IMG/VR virus record: IMGVR_UViG_3300009068_001395
Span: 1 to 37,735 of that record
DNA from: a virus
Strand: one strand, 5' to 3'
DNA length: 37,735 nucleotides
The position numbers and the translations under genes are program-made. Below, piece by piece: positions 7,559 to 15,484 of the stretch (its first letter is position 1; every line of letters starts with the position of its first letter). The notes beneath the pieces are model-generated. The model saw only the letters and a program-made list of their open reading frames with translations. It was not told where the DNA came from and did no database searches.

Positions 7559-7945
7559 TCATTTTCCTAACCCACCTATAAAGGTTTCTTTTTTTAGTTG
7601 TTGGATTTGTTCTTTGGTTAGTAGACGCATGGCATCACGTGCCTTGCCGTCGGAAAGTCCGTAGACTAATTTGATACATGCTATATCATCATCTTTTTCC
7701 GACTTTGCCCACTTCGCAAACGGCCTTTTCATAGACCTAACAGTATTTAGTAAAAAGTCACTCTGCATCTTTTTGTCTAAATGGTGGCGTTGATTCATCT
7801 CATTTGCTAATAGAACACAGTCCTTGTGTTGAGACAAAGACCTATTGGTCAGGAATGGTACATATGCCTTCTCTGTCAATTCGTCCACGATAAGTTGTTT
7901 CTTACCTTGAAGGATCTGGTTAACGTAGTCGAATGGTTTACTCAT
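7559..7945 (-). CDS. 62: Clamp-loader small subunit, gp62
   Basis: This 128-aa protein has the position and length of the compact gp62 of cyanophage-type T4-like phages (T4 has 187 aa). It contains DELTEKAYVPFLTNRSLSQH and a central SDFLLNTVRSMKRPFAKWAK, and ends in TFIGGLGK. With gp44 it forms the 4:1 loader that opens the gp45 clamp. The ATG overlaps the stop of the GIY-YIG-like gene (ATGA), and regA begins one base after its stop. In T4 the gene directly follows gp44; here a 210-aa gene intervenes. Identification rests on position plus weak sequence resemblance. Confidence 0.85.
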   Translation of the reverse strand: MSKPFDYVNQILQGKKQLIVDELTEKAYVPFLTNRSLSQHKDCVLLANEMNQRHHLDKKMQSDFLLNTVRSMKRPFAKWAKSEKDDDIACIKLVYGLSDGKARDAMRLLTKEQIQQLKKETFIGGLGK

Positions 7946-8574
7946 AATGGTAAAAACTTATTTAAATTTCCAGCCTTATAGGAGTTTAATGCTTTACTGG
8001 AAATGGATCCTTGTACCATTCGTTTATCAGTCTTATTTGCAAGATTACATAAAACTTCTTTATCCCATTTCATAATATAAGAATGTATAACCGTATCTTC
8101 AACCATAAGAAGCCATGATTTGACCGCTCTGCTTGGAAGATTTTTTGGCGGCACTAAAATATTTACAAATGGTTGATAATTTGGTCTCAGTGAAGGAGTA
8201 AAAGTTTCATGGAACAGAGTATAAGTATTTGATTGTCCAGGATATTGTTTTTGCCATTCTCTAAAATGAGATTTCATTCTCGTCTTAACTGTTGAATAAA
8301 GTGTGCTAGATTTTGGTGCCATGTATGTGCCCATATCTTTTCTAACTTTTTGATCATAGACCAAATGATCACCTTCTTTATTTCCAGTTTGTCCTACATA
8401 AAATGTTTCTTCTAATTCATGAGGAAAAATGTTTGAGTCTGGGCAAGTTTCAAGAAATGAAAAACTATATACGGCAGCATAAAGATTATTTGCAAATCCA
8501 TATATTTGTTCTTTTGAGAACCATCCTAAATTTTGAGCACCATGTGCTTGATAAATGTTCAAGTCAATATTCAT
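7942..8574 (-). CDS. GIY-YIG-like nuclease inserted between gp44 and gp62
   Basis: This 210-aa protein fits the GIY-YIG nuclease layout. A first strand ALYxVYSF-like (Ala34-Val35-Tyr36) and a second strand TFYVGQTG (Tyr59-Val60-Gly61) correspond to the GIY and YIG motifs. Arg99 and His103 follow in VKTRMKSHF, Glu159 lies in a helix (WLLMVEDTVIHSY) and Asn177 near the end. The first tyrosine motif is VYS rather than GIY, and the loop between motifs is long, so the match is partial. The gene overlaps gp44 by one base and gp62 by four, so it has been fitted into the coupled operon. It may be a homing endonuclease or a domesticated nuclease acting with the replisome. A non-nuclease relative is possible. 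Confidence 0.55.
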   Translation of the reverse strand: MNIDLNIYQAHGAQNLGWFSKEQIYGFANNLYAAVYSFSFLETCPDSNIFPHELEETFYVGQTGNKEGDHLVYDQKVRKDMGTYMAPKSSTLYSTVKTRMKSHFREWQKQYPGQSNTYTLFHETFTPSLRPNYQPFVNILVPPKNLPSRAVKSWLLMVEDTVIHSYIMKWDKEVLCNLANKTDKRMVQGSISSKALNSYKAGNLNKFLPL

Positions 8575-9506
8575 TATTTAAACTCCCCATCTGCCATAAT
8601 TTGAGTCAAACATGCAACCAGATTAATCTCTTGATCAGCAACAAACGCCTGCTTATATTGATAGTCTGCCAGAATTATAACGATCTGTGGTATACTAGAT
8701 GGTATCATTATGTCGTACAGATTATCATACAACTTACGAAAGAATGTGGTCGAATCTATATCTGTTGTTGCTGCCCACTTACGCACCGATGCAAAATCTT
8801 TTTCTTTCATATACTTGATAATCTGTGAAAGAGATATGTCACCAATCTGTGCAAGAATTCCAACATCAATCTTGCCAAGTTGTGAGTAGCGTTGAAGTTC
8901 ATTGATAATACGCCGAAAATCTGGAAAGTGTTTCTTAACAAGTTCAGCAATTACTTTATCATCATACTCCACCTTCTCCGTCTCTAGTATGGTTTGAATG
9001 CGTTTGAAGAATGCTCCTGCCATCTTCTGCTTCTCACCATTTTTCAAACCAAATTCAATAACTGCACACCGTGAGTGAAGTGGATCAATGATACGGTTCT
9101 TAAAGTTACAAGTGAATATGAATGAACAATTACTTGCGAACTCTTCAATCGCATTACGAAGTGCTGGTTGTGTTGAGTTTGGATTTAGATAATCTGCCTC
9201 ATCAATGATGATAACTTTACGACCACCACCAAACGACATTGATGATGCAAAGTTTTTTATTTTACCACGGAATATATCAATGCCAGATTCATCAGAACCA
9301 TTGATTACCATGTAATCGGCACCGATCTCGTTGCACATTGCTTTCGCTATTGTTGTCTTGCCTACTCCCGCTCCACCAGCCAGTAGAAGATTTGGTATCT
9401 GCTTTTGATTGACGTATTCCTGAAACGGAACCTTCAATCGTTCTGGCAAGATACAATTCTCTACTGTTTGGGGGCGATATCTTTCTGTCCACAGAAGATG
9501 TTCCAT
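8574..9506 (-). CDS. 44: Clamp-loader large subunit, gp44 (AAA+)
   Basis: This 310-aa AAA+ ATPase compares with 319 aa in T4. Walker A is GGAGVGKTT (44-52), Walker B is IIIDEAD (ending at 105), sensor 1 is FTCN, and the arginine-finger SRC motif lies in DPLHSRC. The N-terminal LWTERYRPQTVENCILPE is typical of clamp loaders. It loads the gp45 ring onto primed DNA with gp62. A putative ribosome site (AAAGG) precedes the ATG. The stop overlaps the next gene by one base. Confidence 0.97.
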   Translation of the reverse strand: MEHLLWTERYRPQTVENCILPERLKVPFQEYVNQKQIPNLLLAGGAGVGKTTIAKAMCNEIGADYMVINGSDESGIDIFRGKIKNFASSMSFGGGRKVIIIDEADYLNPNSTQPALRNAIEEFASNCSFIFTCNFKNRIIDPLHSRCAVIEFGLKNGEKQKMAGAFFKRIQTILETEKVEYDDKVIAELVKKHFPDFRRIINELQRYSQLGKIDVGILAQIGDISLSQIIKYMKEKDFASVRKWAATTDIDSTTFFRKLYDNLYDIMIPSSIPQIVIILADYQYKQAFVADQEINLVACLTQIMADGEFK

Positions 9507-9540
9507 GAAAACCTTTCACATAAATCATAATAAAATAAAA

Positions 9541-9756
9541 TCAGTCTTTTTGGTTCAGTGTATTAACTACTTCAAGGTACGATTCTTTAACATGCCAATC
9601 GGTACCATTGACACCAAAAATAACTGTACGCATCTGTAGTTTAGCATTTTCATCAGGACTAATCAACTCAAATACTGATGCTACAATATCTGAATTGATA
9701 GCAATCGATTCACCATCAAATGCTGACGATGCATTTGTAAACATTTTCATTGCCAT
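9541..9756 (-). CDS. Small protein between gp45 and gp44, FlbD-like pattern
   Basis: This 71-aa protein has the strand-strand-helix pattern of the FlbD/small phage family: INSDIVASVFEL, then RTVIFGVNGTDWHVKES, then a short helix YLEVVNTLNQ. Similarity is at the level of pattern only. It lies 2 bp after the gp45 stop, with AAAGG 8 bases before the ATG, and 34 bp before gp44. Being inside the clamp/clamp-loader operon suggests a replication or clamp-related role, but no function is known to me. Confidence 0.65.
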   Translation of the reverse strand: MAMKMFTNASSAFDGESIAINSDIVASVFELISPDENAKLQMRTVIFGVNGTDWHVKESYLEVVNTLNQKD

Positions 9757-9758
9757 AA

Positions 9759-10439
9759 TTAAGCCTTTGTAAAAGTAGAACCAGTTTCAGTTGCAATCCA
9801 ATACTGAATGTTCAATGTTTTGTTTTTAAAATGTGAGATACCTTTAGATGATATCTGAACATCATAACCACCAGCCAACATTTTAAAGTTTTCGGTCTTG
9901 AAGAACATGCGATACTTATCACCATTACCTTTAGCAATCTCAAGTGAATCAGTATGTGCTGAACTATTTGCTAAGTCTGTCGTTGTGACAAAGACTGCAT
10001 CACCGTCAGATTCAACAACAATATTTGGTGAAGAAAGAACATTTGCTGCCCTTAATACCCAATCAAAATCCTCTGCGGATAATTCAAATGAGATTTCAGC
10101 CTCAGGCATTGCCAGTGTTTTATCTGGTGCAGCAACGATCAAACCAGCGGCACAGAACCGATACTTAATTTTACTGCGACCTTTTAGACCTGAGATAAGA
10201 ACATTCTCATTATCAAAATCAAGTGTGGCATCTTCTTTGTGAAGAGATAAAACGGAAAGAAATTCGTTTAGATTATATACACCAAAATCTGCTGGAATTT
10301 CTTCATTGATGGTTGCTTCAGCAAGAACATTCTTACCACCAGAGACAGTTTTAATTGTCTTACCTTTTTTAAACATGATGCTCTGATTGATTGAAGCAAA
10401 GTTTTTCAGTACATTTAGTGTGTCGTTAGACAGTTTCAT
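9759..10439 (-). CDS. 45: Sliding clamp, gp45
   Basis: This 226-aa protein is nearly the same length as T4 gp45 (228 aa) and begins with MKLSNDTLNVLKNFASINQS, the characteristic start of the family. It trimerises into the ring that gives gp43 processivity and that, in T4, activates late transcription through gp55 and gp33. Two PCNA-like halves are visible: GVYNLNEFLSVLSLH in the first and the FELSAEDFDWVLRAANVL helix in the second. The ATG has GGAG 7 bases upstream. It follows the glycosyltransferase gene after 40 bases of AT-rich spacer and is the first core gene of the 45-44-62-regA block. Confidence 0.96.
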   Translation of the reverse strand: MKLSNDTLNVLKNFASINQSIMFKKGKTIKTVSGGKNVLAEATINEEIPADFGVYNLNEFLSVLSLHKEDATLDFDNENVLISGLKGRSKIKYRFCAAGLIVAAPDKTLAMPEAEISFELSAEDFDWVLRAANVLSSPNIVVESDGDAVFVTTTDLANSSAHTDSLEIAKGNGDKYRMFFKTENFKMLAGGYDVQISSKGISHFKNKTLNIQYWIATETGSTFTKA

Positions 10440-10479
10440 AAATTACTCCATAATTAAAATTGTTTTTCACGTACATTTA

Positions 10480-11295
10480 TTATAGTCTACCAGTATACTG
10501 TGCAACTGCTGGCATGTTACCAGTGAATGCATAGGTACCGATGTGTTGTGTTTTCATCCATGGACATAGGAAGATTTGACCACCCATCTTACGCCACATC
10601 TGACAGAACATATAATCTTCTGATAGGTAACGTTCAGAACCACCACCAACGATAGAGTCAACAGAGTCGATTACTGTATCAAAGTATGCATGAATATAAC
10701 GTGAGCCATCAAAGTGTGCTTGACCAACATGATCAGGTTTGTATTTGATAGTTGGATACTGTGCTGCCATCTTATCGAATACTTCACGTTTGATCATCAT
10801 ATGACCAGTACCAATTTCCATAACTTCTAATGGTTCAGAAACTTGGAATTGTTGTGTGCCTTTAACAACGTTGAACACATACTCACCAACCAGATTCTCA
10901 AGTTCTTTGGGATTCAGGTCTGGATTCTTACGTGCAGTCTCGGCGATGTTATTCCAGTTGATAGATTTCTTAGGGTATGGACCACCAATAACATCTTTAT
11001 CAAGTGCCATCAGTGCTACAATATCGTTCGGATCAAAATGAATGTCCGAATCGATAAACAACATGTGTGTGAAGTCTGTGCGAAGAAACTCATCGACCAG
11101 ATAGTTTCGTGCTCTGGTAATAAGTGATTCGTTAAAAAGAAAAGAGAATTTTACTTCTATACCGTAACGCATCATTACGGTTTGTAGATCAAGGCAAGAT
11201 TTTACATACAGTCCATGTGACATGCCACCATACATCGGTGTCGCAACAAACAGTTTGTTCTTTCTTAATTCTTCAATGTTTACTTGTATTTGCAT
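10480..11295 (-). CDS. Putative GT-A glycosyltransferase
   Basis: This 271-aa protein looks like a GT-A glycosyltransferase of the kind common in aquatic T4-like phages. The N-terminal KLFVATPMYGGMSH starts the nucleotide-binding half, RARN is at 61-64, and the DSD triad at 82-84 follows the strand FTHMLFI, as expected for metal/nucleotide-sugar binding. SEDYMFC near 225 resembles the acidic catalytic segment, and a QHIG motif lies close to the C-terminus. The acceptor is unknown: glycosylation of DNA, virion proteins or host components are all possible. It sits between an HTH gene with terminator and gp45, so it may share an early transcript with the clamp. Confidence 0.75.
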   Translation of the reverse strand: MQIQVNIEELRKNKLFVATPMYGGMSHGLYVKSCLDLQTVMMRYGIEVKFSFLFNESLITRARNYLVDEFLRTDFTHMLFIDSDIHFDPNDIVALMALDKDVIGGPYPKKSINWNNIAETARKNPDLNPKELENLVGEYVFNVVKGTQQFQVSEPLEVMEIGTGHMMIKREVFDKMAAQYPTIKYKPDHVGQAHFDGSRYIHAYFDTVIDSVDSIVGGGSERYLSEDYMFCQMWRKMGGQIFLCPWMKTQHIGTYAFTGNMPAVAQYTGRL

Positions 11296-11306
11296 AATTT
11301 ATCCAT

Positions 11307-11345
11307 AAAAAAGAGTAGAGACACACAATATATATGTCTCCACTC
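11307..11345 (-). terminator. Rho-independent terminator after the HTH gene
   Basis: On the minus strand an 11-bp stem (GAGTGGAGACA / TGTCTCTACTC, one G-U pair) encloses an 11-base loop and is followed by TTTTTT. It separates the HTH gene from the glycosyltransferase gene. Confidence 0.8.
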
Positions 11346-11364
11346 CACGAAGTTTCAAACTATT

Positions 11365-11619
11365 TTAGGCAAATGCTTGTGCGCCCATCAACGAATAGGC
11401 TGCTGCTACCATTGCACGACTAGGTGTACCCAAGCGGTAGATTGTATGACCATTCTTGGTTTTGTTTTTGTAGATGCTATAGCCTTCTGCACGAAGTTCG
11501 GCAATACGTGCTGGTAAATTTGCTACACCAAAGCGGGTACGTGCCTGACTTTCAGTGATATCTTTACCTGATTTGAAAAACTCAACCAGTTTTTCATTTT
11601 GGGATTTAGTTACTGTCAT
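11365..11619 (-). CDS. Small HTH DNA-binding protein
   Basis: This 84-aa protein contains a winged-helix-like HTH at about 20-60: KDITESQARTRFGVANLPAR, then IAELRAEGYSIY, then a wing KNGHTIYRLG. This pattern occurs in small phage HTH proteins of unknown target. The remaining C-terminus is alanine-rich. It has its own sigma70-like promoter overlaid by a perfect 8-bp dyad, and its own terminator, so it is a monocistronic unit. That arrangement suggests an early regulator that represses itself (inference). GGAG precedes the ATG. Confidence 0.8.
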   Translation of the reverse strand: MTVTKSQNEKLVEFFKSGKDITESQARTRFGVANLPARIAELRAEGYSIYKNKTKNGHTIYRLGTPSRAMVAAAYSLMGAQAFA

Positions 11620-11683
11620 AAAATAACTCCATAATTAGTATCACACAATAATCGAGAGGTGATACATCTCTCTTCAGAATACA

Positions 11684-11712
11684 ATTATGACACAGGCTTG
11701 CACCTGTGTCAA
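11684..11712 (-). promoter_or_regulatory. Sigma70-like promoter for the HTH gene
   Basis: On the minus strand TTGACA (11707-11712), a 17-base spacer and CATAAT (11684-11689) stand about 65 bases before the HTH start. A perfect dyad fills the spacer. An additional imperfect dyad (11654-11672) lies in the likely leader. Confidence 0.75.
11689..11710. promoter_or_regulatory. Putative operator dyad in the HTH promoter
   Basis: Perfect inverted repeat GACACAGG-N6-CCTGTGTC. It covers the whole spacer between the -35 and -10 boxes and part of each box, so a bound dimer would block RNA polymerase. No T run follows it, which argues against a terminator. Confidence 0.6.
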
Positions 11713-11734
11713 TGGTTTGAGTGGTAAATGTGAA

Positions 11735-12928
11735 TTAGAAAGGAACTTCTACCGATGGATCTGGTGTTGGTTCTTCTGCTTGACTGATTGTTTCTGGCGT
11801 TGCACCAGCATCGATTTTTGTGTACAGATCAAGGAAGGTAACTTTCGTATCAGTATCAAAACGATTTAAGCAGAACTGAATCGCTTTCAGTTTGTTACCG
11901 AAGATACCGTAGGTCTTTACGATATGTACCAGACGGCGAGTGGAGATAACCTCATCACAACCACCCTCATCAAAGGTACTACGGATTACTGTAGCCCATG
12001 ATACCAATTTATCGGCAAAATCTTTATCTTCTTTACCGACAGATTCTAATTCTTTGGCAACAATCTTTTTCTCAACTGCTGCTGGTGCCCATTCTTGTTC
12101 AAACGTATTTGGAAAACGTTCAAGGAAGGCTTCGTTCAATACGTTGGTAAACATATAGCGACCATCTTCTGAACCTTTACCTTTAGTATTCGCCGTAGCA
12201 AACACGGTAAAGCCTTCAGCGGGTGTAATTAACTCATTCTTTTTCTTTAGTAAGAATGGTTTGCCTTCGAATACACGTTGGAGGCATGACAGGTTATTTG
12301 AACCGTAGTCAATCTCATCAATACATAACACCGCACCTTGACGGGCTGCTAGAGTAACTGGACCGTCACGCCATTCCATCTGACCGTTGATCAGAACATA
12401 GTTACCAAGCAGATCACCCTCATCGGTATCTGGTGTCATTGATACGCAAACGAATTTACGTTTTGCTTTGGCACAAGCCTGTTCAATGGACATTGTCTTA
12501 CCATTGCCAGATGGACCAGTAACAAAGACAGGAAAGAACTGATTAGATTGTATGATTGACAATACATCATCAAAGTTGCCAAATGGTACATAGTTGCTGT
12601 ACTTAACAGGCACCAAATCTTCCATCTCAAGTTCTGTTACAACATTAGCAATACGATTGCCAGGTTTGACTTGAGGTGCTACCATTGGCAATATCTGAGC
12701 CGCCATTTGGACGGTTGGTGCGGGCGCTGGAGCAACTTTTCCAGAGGCGTTGGGTACACGATACTGACCGCGGCCAATTCGATTGGTTTCATCTTTGTAG
12801 TACCATTGTGGATCAGGAATGCCCAGAGCCTCAGCCATGGTACGCATATCTTCTTTGGTTAGAAAAGGCAGACCTGATGCTGCTGCCGTATCGAGAAACA
12901 ACTGGCGCTTGGCCGGGATGCTTGACAT
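11735..12928 (-). CDS. cobS: CobS-like MoxR-type AAA+ ATPase
   Basis: The ATG at 12926-12928, with AGGAG upstream, gives 397 aa; a longer frame would use a TTG that lies before that ribosome site. The AAA+ core has Walker A GPSGNGKTM (about 135-143), Walker B AVLCIDEID, and the sensor segment FTVFATANT, all typical of CobS/MoxR ATPases. The N-terminal ~60 residues (FLTKEDMRTMAEALGIPDPQ) form the CobS-type small domain, followed by a Pro/Ala linker. CobS with CobT inserts cobalt during aerobic B12 synthesis, and cobS is frequent in aquatic T4-like phages. Its partner here is the VWA protein just upstream. A MoxR-like protein-remodelling role independent of B12 is an equal possibility. Confidence 0.85.
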   Translation of the reverse strand: MSSIPAKRQLFLDTAAASGLPFLTKEDMRTMAEALGIPDPQWYYKDETNRIGRGQYRVPNASGKVAPAPAPTVQMAAQILPMVAPQVKPGNRIANVVTELEMEDLVPVKYSNYVPFGNFDDVLSIIQSNQFFPVFVTGPSGNGKTMSIEQACAKAKRKFVCVSMTPDTDEGDLLGNYVLINGQMEWRDGPVTLAARQGAVLCIDEIDYGSNNLSCLQRVFEGKPFLLKKKNELITPAEGFTVFATANTKGKGSEDGRYMFTNVLNEAFLERFPNTFEQEWAPAAVEKKIVAKELESVGKEDKDFADKLVSWATVIRSTFDEGGCDEVISTRRLVHIVKTYGIFGNKLKAIQFCLNRFDTDTKVTFLDLYTKIDAGATPETISQAEEPTPDPSVEVPF

Positions 12929-12959
12929 AATATAAACTCCTATCAACTATTGAAACTTC

Positions 12960-12988
12960 ATTATAAATGGTATCCGACCATTTGTCAA
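12960..12988 (-). promoter_or_regulatory. Consensus sigma70 promoter for cobS
   Basis: On the minus strand TTGACA (12983-12988), a 17-base spacer and TATAAT (12960-12965), a complete match to the E. coli consensus. The start point would be about 25 bases before the cobS ATG. Confidence 0.85.
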
Positions 12989-13000
12989 GTGGTCAGATAC
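12970..13000. promoter_or_regulatory. Putative operator dyad in the cobS promoter
   Basis: Two 11-base arms (12970-12980 and 12990-13000) match in 10 of 11 positions as an inverted repeat, with 9 bases between. On the minus strand the arms read GTATCTGACCA and TGGTCGGATAC. They bracket the -35 box, so a bound protein would occlude it. The arm sequence differs from the dyad at 11689. Confidence 0.55.
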
Positions 13001-13003
13001 TTA

Positions 13004-15265
13004 TCAAACTGCTATCTGTGTTATGAATCTTGAAACTAACACACGGTTGATCTGGCGGGTCTTATTGAACTTCAAAAATGCTTTGGTAAGTGTTGCCGTT
13101 GTTGCCTTACCGCTTACTTCGAATGTTTCATCCTCAACTGACAGATCAGAACCAGCAGGCAAAATATAGAAAGAATCGTAACCTGTATTTTTTGATTCAA
13201 GGTACTTTTCTTTCTTTAATCGCTTCACATACTTTGCAAGAATTTCATTTGCTTCATGATATTTGTGACGGACTGCATTCAAATCATCAGCAAACATACG
13301 GCGCTTCAATGCTGCCTTTGCACTAGAGACTGGTGTCAGATAGAAACCAACAATTTTAGTGCCAGTTGTTTTCTGCAACCACTCGCATATACCTTCACGA
13401 ACATCATCCTCACTAATTCTCAGATTCACTTGCACTTTGTTTTTCTTATCTACTAGAAAAACATTTTGATTGTTAGAATCAAAATACTTTGCTTTCTCAG
13501 CATTCTGTGCATTATACCAGCATACAGTATCGGCATCACCGTCATGAACGATTGTGGTATTCACAATGTCAAGATTATTAATACGGCGAAACTCTTTGAT
13601 GATTGGTTGCAATGCAATCAATGCCTCGGACATTGGTGTATTCGATAATGAATCACACTGTGGACGCATGAATCTACCACGTGAACCGTGACGGTGTGAC
13701 CATCCATCCATCAAACAAAGAATATTCTTTACTGATTTTGAAAACTCTGAGTTGCTCATTTTAGAATTAATCATCTCACGGAGATAAACTTCTGAGCACC
13801 GCAACTCTTTTTCATTCTCACTAAAGCAACCATTATTGAAACTATCATCTCTCTCATTTGGAAAATCCATGTCACGTATCATACGTGCATTACCAAAACC
13901 GTATGCTGTAAAAGGAATGTTTACTTTACGGCAGAACAATGCAAGGATAAGAATCTGTTCATATGATGCCGACAGATTATTTGCCATCGAACCAGACTTA
14001 TCTAATAACAATACCATACCGTGTGATTTGCCTTTTGGTACTCGCATAATCTTTTTGAAAATGTTATCGTCAATCTGGTACTTGTAAACTTTGTTTACGT
14101 CAATGTCACCAGTCTCGGATACTTTTGCTTTGGCAAACTTGGACGCTGCTTTACGCATTTCAAATTCTTTTGCCAACAATGAAATATAACGTTCATTCTT
14201 TTTACGGAACTCGGTGTACAATTCATTTGCACCACTATTGTATGCTACAGTGCCTGCTTGAGCGGTAAATGCTTCGGTCAACAATTCTTGGACACGTTTA
14301 GCAGGTGTTACAATTCTTTTCAGATTAGGTGTTGGTATATCAATATACACATACTCACGTGCCTTGGCAGCAATCAATGATGATTCATTCTTACGGAAGT
14401 TGTCATCAGTCTCACAAGTTGGTTCAAAGTCCTCATCAGTACCGGCAGATTCTTTGCGGCGATTGATGACATCGGTTAATTCATCATCTTCATCATCGCC
14501 ATCTTCATCATCTTCACCTTCATCACCGCCGCCGTTGCTTTCGGCCTCTTCACCATCTTCATCAAGTTTGGCTTTAGACTTACCATCTTCTTCACCTTCA
14601 CCATCAGTCTCGGTGTCGCCATTGCCGCTACCTGTTTCAGTATCATCACCGTCACCAGATTCGCCAGCACGATAATCATACTCTTCAGGCAATTCGTTTT
14701 GTTGCTGCTCTTCTTTAGAGTAATTCCAAACTTCATTGGTAACACGGAGAACATCATCCCATGTTTCACATTCTTTAACGTTTTCAATCATCACTAATTC
14801 TTCATCAGTGAATCGAATGTCCATTGTATAACCAGACTTGGAAAAAATATTCAGTCTGTCAATGAATGACATTGTATCAACATTACGACCAGACAGACCG
14901 AAAAAATCACGCTTCATTAATTCATCATAACCTTTGATGAATGATGACCGTAGACCTGGATAACGGCGCTTCTGGCGTTTCTCAATACGTGCATCCTCAA
15001 CTACGTTTAAGAACCCTTTATAGTTCTTACCCATAGAGTGGACTGCATCATGCCAACCGTCAGATGGTGTGTCTAAGGCGTGACCAACCTCATGACCCAT
15101 CAGTAGGTCGTACAGGTCGCCTGACATATCTTCCCATATAGGGCAGTATAGTACACGATTTTTTGGATCGAATGCTGCTGTAGAAATTTTCTGGTGTTGG
15201 ATCGTAAGATTCTCAGTAGCCAGCAGTTTGGCTAGACCAGATTTTTGATTTTGAATGTTGCTCAT
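13004..15265 (-). CDS. cobT: CobT-like protein: HExxH metal site plus VWA domain
   Basis: The ATG at 15263-15265 gives 753 aa; upstream in-frame TTG codons are less likely because the GGA ribosome site follows them. Numbering below is from that TTG, five residues longer. The N-terminal part carries a zinc-protease-like HEVGH (63-67) and a downstream VVEDARIE (93-100) that could give a third ligand. Residues ~205-290 are an extremely acidic Asp/Glu/Gly linker. A VWA domain starts near 420 with the MIDAS sequence DKSGS (427-431), followed by a threonine motif (NTPMSEAL). CobT proteins share the acidic linker and the C-terminal VWA domain and act with CobS. It stops 75 bp before the cobS ATG, with a separate promoter between them. 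Confidence 0.8.
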   Translation of the reverse strand: MSNIQNQKSGLAKLLATENLTIQHQKISTAAFDPKNRVLYCPIWEDMSGDLYDLLMGHEVGHALDTPSDGWHDAVHSMGKNYKGFLNVVEDARIEKRQKRRYPGLRSSFIKGYDELMKRDFFGLSGRNVDTMSFIDRLNIFSKSGYTMDIRFTDEELVMIENVKECETWDDVLRVTNEVWNYSKEEQQQNELPEEYDYRAGESGDGDDTETGSGNGDTETDGEGEEDGKSKAKLDEDGEEAESNGGGDEGEDDEDGDDEDDELTDVINRRKESAGTDEDFEPTCETDDNFRKNESSLIAAKAREYVYIDIPTPNLKRIVTPAKRVQELLTEAFTAQAGTVAYNSGANELYTEFRKKNERYISLLAKEFEMRKAASKFAKAKVSETGDIDVNKVYKYQIDDNIFKKIMRVPKGKSHGMVLLLDKSGSMANNLSASYEQILILALFCRKVNIPFTAYGFGNARMIRDMDFPNERDDSFNNGCFSENEKELRCSEVYLREMINSKMSNSEFSKSVKNILCLMDGWSHRHGSRGRFMRPQCDSLSNTPMSEALIALQPIIKEFRRINNLDIVNTTIVHDGDADTVCWYNAQNAEKAKYFDSNNQNVFLVDKKNKVQVNLRISEDDVREGICEWLQKTTGTKIVGFYLTPVSSAKAALKRRMFADDLNAVRHKYHEANEILAKYVKRLKKEKYLESKNTGYDSFYILPAGSDLSVEDETFEVSGKATTATLTKAFLKFNKTRQINRVLVSRFITQIAV

Positions 15266-15280
15266 TTGATATCCAATCAA

Positions 15281-15457
15281 CTATTGAACTAATATTGTAT
15301 CAGAGACCACGACATTTGTCAAGTGGGTTATGAGGTGTGATGGCAACACTTCTGCCAGTATATCTATACCGTAGGTGGATATTGCATTCTTGATATCAAG
15401 AATAGCAAATTCGTAATCCATTTCATTTCTGTCAACTAACTCTTGTAACTTTGACAT
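15281..15457 (-). CDS. Small protein, 58 aa, upstream of cobT
   Basis: This gene begins at an ATG with AGGAG placed 6 bases upstream and encodes MSKLQELVDRNEMDYEFAIL... ending SDTILVQ. It looks helical and soluble and no family is recognised. It has its own sigma70-like promoter, and its 3' end overlaps the cobT promoter, so the two are read from nested starts. The stop lies 15 bases before the cobT ATG. The good ribosome site and the promoter spacing are the main evidence. Confidence 0.7.
   Translation of the reverse strand: MSKLQELVDRNEMDYEFAILDIKNAISTYGIDILAEVLPSHLITHLTNVVVSDTILVQ
15294..15322 (-). promoter_or_regulatory. Sigma70-like promoter for cobT
   Basis: On the minus strand TTGACA (15317-15322), a 17-base spacer and TACAAT (15294-15299), inside the 3' end of the 58-aa gene. 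The spacer contains GTGGTCTCTGATAC, similar to one arm of the cobS dyad with two extra bases. Confidence 0.75.
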
Positions 15458-15484
15458 TTTTTCTCCTAATCAATCAATATACGT

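Noticed and set aside
14364-14675. Serine-rich open frame on the plus strand
   Set aside because: It is the antisense of the Asp/Glu-rich linker of the CobT-like protein; low-complexity codons keep several frames open. No ribosome site or plus-strand neighbour supports it.
14476-14787. Lys/Met-rich open frame on the minus strand inside the CobT-like gene
   Set aside because: Frame-shifted reading of the same acidic linker; composition is biased and there is no start signal.
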